Assembly (NCBI GenBank): GCA_029266295.1
Contig: JAQSXD010000085.1
Span: forward strand, 1-10,743
Length of the DNA: 10,743 nucleotides
Reading direction: 5' to 3'
DNA from: Bacillota bacterium
GTDB lineage: Bacteria; Bacillota; Clostridia; Peptostreptococcales; Anaerovoracaceae
The notes below the pieces were generated by a model. That model was not told where the DNA came from. It was given only the letters and a program-made list of their open reading frames with translations, and made no database searches. Shown here piece by piece: positions 6,603 through 10,743 of this stretch. Within the stretch, counting starts at the first letter, position 1. Every line of letters begins with the position of its first letter. Both the position numbers and the translations under genes were made by a program.

Positions 6603-6904
6603 TCAAGAAAGCTTCAGAAATTAATGAAACCACCCCATGGCAGGAGATGACCCTGGGAGGAGAAATCTACGAAGGCGGAACCTCAGCTTTGTTTAACACC
6701 GGTGACTGGAGAACGATGGTTCCGGTCTACCATCCGGAAAATTGCAAGCATTGTATGCTATGCGTACCTTACTGTCCTGACAGCTCCATACCGGTTACGG
6801 AGGGGAAGCGGGAAGACTTTGATTTTATGCATTGTAAGGGCTGTGGTATTTGTGTTAAAGTCTGTCCCTTCAAGGCAATCTCTTTAGAAAAGGTAGGTGC
6901 GTGA
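6599..6904 (+). CDS. porD: 2-oxoacid:ferredoxin oxidoreductase, delta subunit (2[4Fe-4S] ferredoxin)
   Basis: Electron-transfer subunit of 101 residues. Two complete CxxCxxCxxxCP motifs are visible: CKHCMLCVPYCP and CKGCGICVKVCP, each binding a [4Fe-4S] cluster that passes electrons from the thiamine site to external ferredoxin. Two in-frame starts exist, ATG 6590 and ATG 6599. GGAGGAGG (6581-6588) is almost on top of 6590, while 6599 forms an ATGA overlap with the gamma stop at a workable spacing, so I prefer 6599; 6590 would add three residues. Its own stop overlaps the alpha start. Like other delta subunits it carries a short N-terminal arm (TPWQEMTLGG) before the clusters. Confidence 0.93.
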   Translation: MIKKASEINETTPWQEMTLGGEIYEGGTSALFNTGDWRTMVPVYHPENCKHCMLCVPYCPDSSIPVTEGKREDFDFMHCKGCGICVKVCPFKAISLEKVGA

Positions 6905-8094
6905 TGGCAAGAAACGATAGAATGTCCGGCAATGAAGCCGTAGCATTTGCAATGAAACAGATCAATCCCGATGTCATGGGAGCGTTTCCCATCACACCAT
7001 CCACGGAAATACCCCAGTATTTCTCTACATACGTTGCAAATGGAGAAGTGGACACAGAGTTTGTGGCCGTTGAATCAGAGCACAGCGCCATGTCTACCTG
7101 TATGGCGGCACAAGCCGCGGGTGGGAGAGCTATAACAGCAACCTCCTCAGCGGGAATGGCGTTAATGTGGGAAATGCTGTACGTTACTTCCTCGGCAAGA
7201 CTTCCCGTCACCATGGCGCTGGTGAACAGAGCGCTGACAGGCCCCATCAATATCAACAATGACCATTCAGACTCCATGGGTGCAAGAGACAGCGGTTGGA
7301 TTCAGCTATACGCCGAAACCAACCAGGAAGCTTACGACAACTTTGTACAGGCTATGCCCATCGGGGAAAACAAGGAAGTCCGTCTCCCGGTGATGGTATG
7401 TCAGGACGGATTCATCACAAGTCACGCAGTAGAGAATATTGAGCTGCTGGATGACGAAGTCGTTAAGAAATTTGTTGGAGAATATGAACCGGAGCACTAT
7501 CTGCTGAAGAAGGAAAATCCTCTTGCAGTAGGCCCCTACGACATCTCCAATTACTATATGGAACACAAAAAGCAGCAGGCAGAGGCGATGAAACATGCCA
7601 AACCGGTTATTCTGGAGGTTGCCAGAAGGTTTGAAGAAATTTCAGGCAGGCGTTACGGCTTTTTTGAAGCCTTCGAAATGGAGGATGCGGAAGTCGCGTT
7701 GGTGCTCATTGGGTCCAGTGCCGGGACTGCAAAAGAAACGGTGAAGCAGCTTCGAAGAGAAGGAAAAAAGGTAGGGCTTGTTAAGATCAGAGTGTTCCGG
7801 CCCTTCCCGATGGAAGAGCTGGCAGAAGCCCTCAAAAACGTGAAGGCTGTTGCAGTCATGGACAAAGCAGAGAGCTTTTCTGCCTGCGGCGGACCTCTTT
7901 TCGCAGAAGTTCGTTCCGCACTGTACGATCTGGAAAACAGACCGAAGGCAATGAATTATGTATACGGTCTCGGAGGCCGTGACATCTGCGTGGAAGATTT
8001 TGCGATGATCTATGACCAATTATTCGAAATTGGAAGAACCGGTGTTGTAGGAGAAGTTTATCGTCATTTCGGTCAGAGAGAGCAGGAGGTGTAA
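6904..8094 (+). CDS. porA: 2-oxoacid:ferredoxin oxidoreductase, alpha subunit
   Basis: Large catalytic subunit of 396 residues. The ATG at 6904 shares its first base with the delta stop (TGATG), with AGGTAGG (6891-6897) 6 bases upstream; a GTG at 6901 is possible but too close to that site. N-terminal thiamine-type pyrimidine-binding domain: GNEAVAFAMKQINPDVMGAF then PITPSTE (about 20-30), VESEHSAM, SSAGMALMWE. A segment NRALTGPININNDHSDSM with RDSGWIQLYAE resembles PorA/VorA of the archaeal four-subunit enzymes. The second half (from about residue 215) is the domain II transketolase C-like fold (VALVLIGSSAGTAKE, KIRVFRPFP). Length matches the family. Pyruvate, branched-chain oxoacids and 2-oxobutyrate are all handled by close relatives; the isoleucine T-box upstream favours a branched-chain or 2-oxobutyrate role. 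Confidence 0.93.
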   Translation: MARNDRMSGNEAVAFAMKQINPDVMGAFPITPSTEIPQYFSTYVANGEVDTEFVAVESEHSAMSTCMAAQAAGGRAITATSSAGMALMWEMLYVTSSARLPVTMALVNRALTGPININNDHSDSMGARDSGWIQLYAETNQEAYDNFVQAMPIGENKEVRLPVMVCQDGFITSHAVENIELLDDEVVKKFVGEYEPEHYLLKKENPLAVGPYDISNYYMEHKKQQAEAMKHAKPVILEVARRFEEISGRRYGFFEAFEMEDAEVALVLIGSSAGTAKETVKQLRREGKKVGLVKIRVFRPFPMEELAEALKNVKAVAVMDKAESFSACGGPLFAEVRSALYDLENRPKAMNYVYGLGGRDICVEDFAMIYDQLFEIGRTGVVGEVYRHFGQREQEV

Positions 8095-8096
8095 TC

Positions 8097-9026
8097 ATGG
8101 CATACAGCTTAAAACAACAAGTGAGCAAACCGGAACGCTTTGCTGGAGGACATCGTCTTTGCGCCGGCTGCGGCGCAGGTCTTGCTGTTCGCGGAGTGCT
8201 GAGGGCATTAAAGCCGGAGGACAAAGCGGTCATTACCAATGCAACCAGCTGCCTTGAGGTGTCTTCCTACCTGTATCCCTATACGGCATGGCAGGACAGC
8301 TACATCCACAGCGCTTTCGAAAATGCCGGTGCAACAGCCGGCGGTGTTGAAGCTGCGTACCGGGTTTTAAAAAAGAAGGGAAAGATCGATGATACCTTTA
8401 AATTCATTGCCTTCGGCGGTGACGGCGGTACCTATGACATCGGGCTTCAATCCCTCTCGGGCGCAATGGAGCGTGGACACGATATGGTATACGTGTGCTA
8501 TGACAATGAAGCATATATGAATACTGGTATCCAAAGATCCTCCTCTACGCCAAGGTTTACAGATGCAACGACTACGCCTGTAGGAAAAGTGATTCCGGGC
8601 AAGCCTCAGAATAAGAAAGATCTGACGGCAATCCTGGCAGCGCATAATATCCCCTATGTGGCTCAGACTACCTTCCTTGGAAACTTTAAGGATTTCCACG
8701 AAAAAGCGGAGAAAGCCCTCTATACGGAAGGTCCCGCATTCTTAAACGTAATGTCTCCCTGCCCTCGGGGCTGGAGATACGAGGCTGAGGATCTGGCTGA
8801 GATCTGCAAGCTGGCGGTTGATACCTGCGTTTGGCCGCTCTTTGAAGTGGAGCACGGCGTATGGAAACTGAATTACGAGCCCAAGAAGAAGCTTCCAGTA
8901 GAGGATTATCTGAAAAAGCAGGGACGGTTCAAGCATATGTTCAAGGCCGGTAATGAGTGGATGATTGAGGAAGCACAGCAATTTGTCGATGAAAAATGGG
9001 AAAGTCTTCTGGCAAGATGCAAGTAG
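8097..9026 (+). CDS. porB: 2-oxoacid:ferredoxin oxidoreductase, beta subunit (thiamine diphosphate-binding)
   Basis: Subunit of 309 residues that binds thiamine diphosphate and the proximal [4Fe-4S] cluster. It starts at ATG 8097, 2 bases after the alpha stop, with AGGAGG (8084-8089) inside the end of alpha. Candidate cluster ligands are C22 and C25 (CAGC), C52 (ATSC) and C222 (SPCPRGW). The cofactor motif is G108-D-G-G with N137 (YDNEAYMNTG) supplying the Mg/pyrophosphate ligands. All four catalytic subunits are therefore present and intact in the order gamma, delta, alpha, beta, the order of the archaeal and clostridial four-subunit enzymes. No convincing terminator follows; an AT-rich weak stem with a T-run lies near 9074-9100. 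Confidence 0.94.
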   Translation: MAYSLKQQVSKPERFAGGHRLCAGCGAGLAVRGVLRALKPEDKAVITNATSCLEVSSYLYPYTAWQDSYIHSAFENAGATAGGVEAAYRVLKKKGKIDDTFKFIAFGGDGGTYDIGLQSLSGAMERGHDMVYVCYDNEAYMNTGIQRSSSTPRFTDATTTPVGKVIPGKPQNKKDLTAILAAHNIPYVAQTTFLGNFKDFHEKAEKALYTEGPAFLNVMSPCPRGWRYEAEDLAEICKLAVDTCVWPLFEVEHGVWKLNYEPKKKLPVEDYLKKQGRFKHMFKAGNEWMIEEAQQFVDEKWESLLARCK

Positions 9027-9165
9027 CAACCCCTTAAAACAGAATGGAATCTCCGACGAATCTTTTTTCATAAATATTTTGGAAGATATTCTCATTTTTT
9101 TATACTGCCTGCCGATAGATACAGTGAAGTGCATCTATCTATTAATAAAGACAGGAGGTAAAAAA
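9027..9165. promoter_or_regulatory. Intergenic region with promoter-like boxes and an inverted repeat
   Basis: Candidate promoter TTGGAA (9079-9084), 16 bp, TATACT (9101-9106). Downstream lies the perfect inverted repeat GATAGAT (9114-9120) / ATCTATC (9133-9139), 14 bases before the AGGAGG of the next gene. It would sit in the 5' leader as a hairpin or act as an operator. A weak AT-rich stem (AATATT/GATATT) followed by T7 at about 9094-9101 might terminate the oxidoreductase operon, but low GC makes this doubtful. Confidence 0.35.
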
Positions 9166-10230
9166 ATGAGAATTGAAAGTTCCACCCTGAGTATGCAGGG
9201 AGGCAGTTCAGTTGTGTCCGCGATGAGCATACAGGAAAGCTTAATGATCCGGACCAGCCAGGGTTCCGTCAGTATGAATTCTTCATCCTTTGACGTTCAG
9301 GAATTTTCGCAGCAGGGTATTTCGGTAAGCACTTCCGTAATCTCTTCTGTACCTGATACGTCAGAAACAAGTGATGAGGGTTCTATTACCACGGAGCAGG
9401 AACTCAAAATCCGTATGCTGGAGGTTTTTCTTACAAGGCTAACAGGGAAAAACGTCAAACTTCAAACGCCAAAGCTAAAACTGGAGTCCATGGGATATGA
9501 CAAGAATGCTCAACTTTACAGCAGAGCAAAGGCCATGTCCGGTTTTGCCGGGGTCCAGCTGCAGTCTGGGTTTGGGCTGGTCTATAACCGCAATGAAATA
9601 CAAATTGAGAAAACCAGAGTCTCTTTTGCCGCGGAAGGTATTGTCAAAACCGCTGACGGCAGAGAGATCAAGCTGAATTTGAATTTCAATATCGATCAGG
9701 AGATCGTCAGGCAGAGCAGTTTAACCCTGCAGGCCGGAGATACTCTTAAAGATCCGCTGGTTATTAACTTCGGCGGCAGCGTCGCGTCTTTCTCAAACAA
9801 AACCATGTCCTTTGACATTGATTTCGATGGGACAAAGGATTCCATTGCAATGCTGAATTCCGGAAGTGGTTACCTGGCTCTGGACAGAAACAATAACGGA
9901 ATCGTCGATGACGGTGCGGAGCTTTTCGGGCCCAAGACGGACAACGGTTTTCAGGAGTTAGCACTGTATGATGAAGACGGCAACGGATGGATCGATGAAG
10001 GAGACTCGATTTTCAATCATCTCAAAATCTGGTACCATGATGAGCAGGGAAACAACCGGCTCGTCGCGCTGACGGATAAGAATGTGGGAGCAATCTATCT
10101 TGGAAGCATTGATACCTCAATGAACATGTACAGCGGCACACAAATGGCAGGAGCGTTGAAACGATCCGGGTTTGTCCTGCTGGAAAATGGTGAAAGCAGA
10201 GTGGTGCAAGAATTGAATCTGAAGATTTAG
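9166..10230 (+). CDS. Conserved hypothetical protein with calcium-binding-type Asp/Asn loops (354 aa)
   Basis: The start is ATG 9166, 7 bases after AGGAGG (9153-9158); the longer open frame reaching back into the previous gene has no ribosome site. The N-terminus (MRIESSTLSMQGGSS, then a Ser/Gln-rich stretch to about residue 65) is not a signal peptide. A middle part of about residues 75-200 is beta-rich. The C-terminal half has three Asp-rich loops: DIDFDGTKD (217-225), DRNNNGIVDDGAE (240-252) and DEDGNGWIDEGD (269-280). The last two have the DxDxxGxxD form of EF-hand/dockerin-type calcium loops, followed by conserved-looking blocks (ELFGP, LKIW, GAIYLG). I recall similar proteins in many bacteria annotated only as hypothetical or calcium-binding; their function is unknown to me. 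How it would leave the cell, if it does, is not evident. Confidence 0.85.
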   Translation: MRIESSTLSMQGGSSVVSAMSIQESLMIRTSQGSVSMNSSSFDVQEFSQQGISVSTSVISSVPDTSETSDEGSITTEQELKIRMLEVFLTRLTGKNVKLQTPKLKLESMGYDKNAQLYSRAKAMSGFAGVQLQSGFGLVYNRNEIQIEKTRVSFAAEGIVKTADGREIKLNLNFNIDQEIVRQSSLTLQAGDTLKDPLVINFGGSVASFSNKTMSFDIDFDGTKDSIAMLNSGSGYLALDRNNNGIVDDGAELFGPKTDNGFQELALYDEDGNGWIDEGDSIFNHLKIWYHDEQGNNRLVALTDKNVGAIYLGSIDTSMNMYSGTQMAGALKRSGFVLLENGESRVVQELNLKI

Positions 10231-10320
10231 GGAAACACTGTTTCTTTGCGAATCAGCGGTGCCCAAGCCCGCAAAAGCGGGACGGTTTCCTGGATTTCCG
10301 ACACGTATGTGCGGGGAAAT
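10231..10320 (+). ncRNA. Tandem hairpins after the calcium-loop protein gene
   Basis: Immediately after the stop codon, GGAAAC (10231-10236) pairs with GTTTCC (10285-10290), enclosing CCCGC-AAAA-GCGGG (10268-10281). A second hairpin follows: ATTT..CCG-a-CAC (10294-10304) with GTG-CGG-gg-AAAT (10309-10320). An alternative pairing, TTTGCG (10245-10250) with CGCAAA (10270-10275), would exclude the first inner stem. No proper T-run follows either stem, though AT-rich sequence begins at 10317. Simplest reading: 3' untranslated or termination structure; riboswitch-like switching is possible but unproven. Confidence 0.45.
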
Positions 10321-10335
10321 ATTTAATTTTGCATA

Positions 10336-10364
10336 TTTACAACACTTTTTTCCTGTGCTATGAT
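10336..10364 (+). promoter_or_regulatory. Extended -10 sigma-A promoter of the aromatic operon leader
   Basis: TTTACA (10336-10341), 17-bp spacer, TGC-TATGAT (-10 at 10359-10364 with TGn extension). Transcription would start near 10371, about 39 bases before the leader-peptide ATG. Confidence 0.8.
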
Positions 10365-10409
10365 AAGAACAATCAAAAGCATCGGATGATGTTTATTTTG
10401 GAGAGTAAC

Positions 10410-10514
10410 ATGATAAAGCAGAATTTTGCAGCTGAATACGCTTACGTAAGCTTTACTTCCTATTATTACTACGGAGGTAAGGCTGGTTTGGGTTTCACCG
10501 CAAAAGTGTGCTGA
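10410..10514 (+). CDS. Tyrosine-rich leader peptide (34 aa) of the DAHP synthase gene
   Basis: Short coding region whose translation, not its product, is probably the function. The ATG at 10410 follows GGAG (10400-10403) by 6 bases and lies downstream of the promoter, so the longer in-frame TTG start at 10329 cannot be on this transcript. The 34 codons include six Tyr (residues 10, 12 and the run 18-21) and three Phe (6, 15, 29); no Trp. The Tyr run (10461-10472, TAT TAT TAC TAC) is exactly the loop of a 12-bp hairpin. The stop (10512-10514) is 42 bases before the terminator stem and 104 bases before the DAHP synthase start. Composition and position match ribosome-stalling leader peptides such as those of the enteric phe and trp operons. 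Alternatives, such as a functional small protein, are less likely given the RNA structures. Confidence 0.8.
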   Translation: MIKQNFAAEYAYVSFTSYYYYGGKAGLGFTAKVC

Positions 10515-10590
10515 GGTTATTCTTGATAGAAATAGAAGAATCAAGGAAACAAATAGGCTCCGCAGTGGAATTCACTGCGGAGCTTTTTTT
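10449..10590 (+). promoter_or_regulatory. Ribosome-mediated transcription attenuator (tyrosine-responsive, predicted)
   Basis: Three competing pairings. 1:2 is AGCTTTACTTCC (10449-10460) with GGAGGTAAGGCT (10473-10484), 12 pairs with two G-U, loop = the four Tyr codons. 2:3 is TACTACGGAG (10467-10476) with CTCCGCAGTG (10558-10567), nine of ten positions paired (one A-C mismatch, one G-U). 3:4 is the terminator (10557-10583) plus T7. Predicted logic: a ribosome held at Tyr10 or Tyr12 covers arm 1, frees arm 2 and lets 2:3 form, blocking termination. With ample charged tRNA-Tyr the ribosome reaches the stop codon, 1:2 reforms behind it and the terminator folds. Stalling within the Tyr run itself would cover part of arm 2, so the first Tyr codons may matter most. 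Confidence 0.7.
10557..10590 (+). terminator. Attenuator terminator upstream of DAHP synthase
   Basis: GCTCCGCAGTG (10557-10567) and CACTGCGGAGC (10573-10583) form a perfect 11-bp stem with loop GAATT, followed by seven T's (10584-10590). It stands between the promoter and the DAHP synthase ribosome-binding site, so it must be read through for expression. Confidence 0.93.
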
Positions 10591-10618
10591 CTTTCTCAGT
10601 AATCAGGAGGTACAAAAA

Positions 10619-10743
10619 ATGATTGTAGTTTTAAAAGATAATCCGAATCAGAAGCAGCTGGACAATTTGGTTCAGTGGCTGAAAAGCATGAATATTGATA
10701 TTCATTTTTCACAGGGAAAAAATACTACCATATTGGGTCTCAT
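10619..10743 (+). CDS. aroF: 3-deoxy-7-phosphoheptulonate (DAHP) synthase, N-terminal fragment (3' end outside window)
   Basis: First enzyme of the shikimate pathway (phosphoenolpyruvate + erythrose 4-phosphate to DAHP). The ATG at 10619 follows AGGAGG (10605-10610) by 8 bases. Only 41 full codons are visible. MIVVLKDNPNQKQLDNLVQW followed by LKSMNIDIHFSQGKNTTILGL matches the small ferredoxin-like (ACT-type) regulatory domain at the N-terminus of Thermotoga/Clostridia-type DAHP synthases, where Tyr or Phe binds for feedback inhibition. The catalytic barrel lies beyond the edge. The same N-terminal domain occurs on a few fused enzymes (for example with chorismate mutase), which cannot be excluded. 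The upstream Tyr attenuator supports the assignment independently. Confidence 0.82.
   Translation, partial: MIVVLKDNPNQKQLDNLVQWLKSMNIDIHFSQGKNTTILGL

Noticed and set aside
8965..9165. Longer start for the calcium-loop protein reaching back into the beta subunit
   Set aside because: The upstream extension overlaps the beta gene and reads through an AT-rich leader; AGGAGG at the right distance marks ATG 9166.
10329..10409. Upstream TTG start extending the leader peptide to 61 codons
   Set aside because: It lies upstream of the promoter's expected start point, so it would not be on the transcript.
1..10743. CRISPR arrays, transposases, prophage genes, tRNA or rRNA genes
   Set aside because: No repeat-spacer pattern, insertion-sequence ends, recombinase motifs or tRNA-like cloverleaf seen in any gap.

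Overview
The window looks like a chromosomal segment of an anaerobic, motile, low-to-mid GC Gram-positive bacterium of the class Clostridia. The signs are strong AGGAGG ribosome-binding sites, consensus sigma-A promoters, a T-box leader, a ferredoxin-linked 2-oxoacid oxidoreductase and a c-di-GMP/chemotaxis gene set. Every gene I can support is on the + strand. The genus cannot be fixed from the sequence alone.

Layout: (1) 1-2204 is the 3' part of a methyl-accepting chemotaxis protein with an unusually long array of HAMP-like repeats. (2) 2205-2675 is non-coding and holds a strong hairpin, a terminator-like stem and a promoter overlapped by a 15-bp palindrome. (3) 2676-2975 encodes a 99-residue charged, Ala-rich helical protein, followed by a long hairpin terminator. 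(4) 3097-5583 encodes a PAS-PAS-GGDEF-EAL-PilZ protein whose EAL site looks intact while its GGDEF site is degenerate. (5) 5628-5926 is a consensus promoter followed by a full T-box leader that I read as isoleucine-specific (specifier AUC). (6) 6024-9026 is a tightly coupled four-gene operon (gamma, delta, alpha, beta) for a 2-oxoacid:ferredoxin oxidoreductase. (7) 9166-10230 encodes a 354-residue protein with Asp/Asn-rich calcium-binding-type loops. (8) 10231-10618 holds tandem hairpins, a consensus extended -10 promoter, a 34-codon Tyr-rich leader peptide and an attenuator. (9) 10619 to the window edge is the start of a DAHP synthase gene, the first enzyme of aromatic amino acid synthesis.

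The main points of interest are two amino-acid-sensing leaders that use different mechanisms. The oxidoreductase operon sits behind an isoleucine T-box, so it should be switched on by isoleucine shortage. That argues for a biosynthetic, reductive-carboxylation role (supplying a branched-chain oxoacid or 2-oxobutyrate) instead of plain pyruvate fermentation. The DAHP synthase sits behind what looks like a ribosome-mediated tyrosine attenuator. Four consecutive Tyr codons form exactly the loop of a 12-bp hairpin, and that hairpin competes with an antiterminator that itself competes with an intrinsic terminator. Such leader-peptide attenuators are classical in Proteobacteria; in Firmicutes T-boxes usually do this job, so this is the best candidate in the window for something little described.
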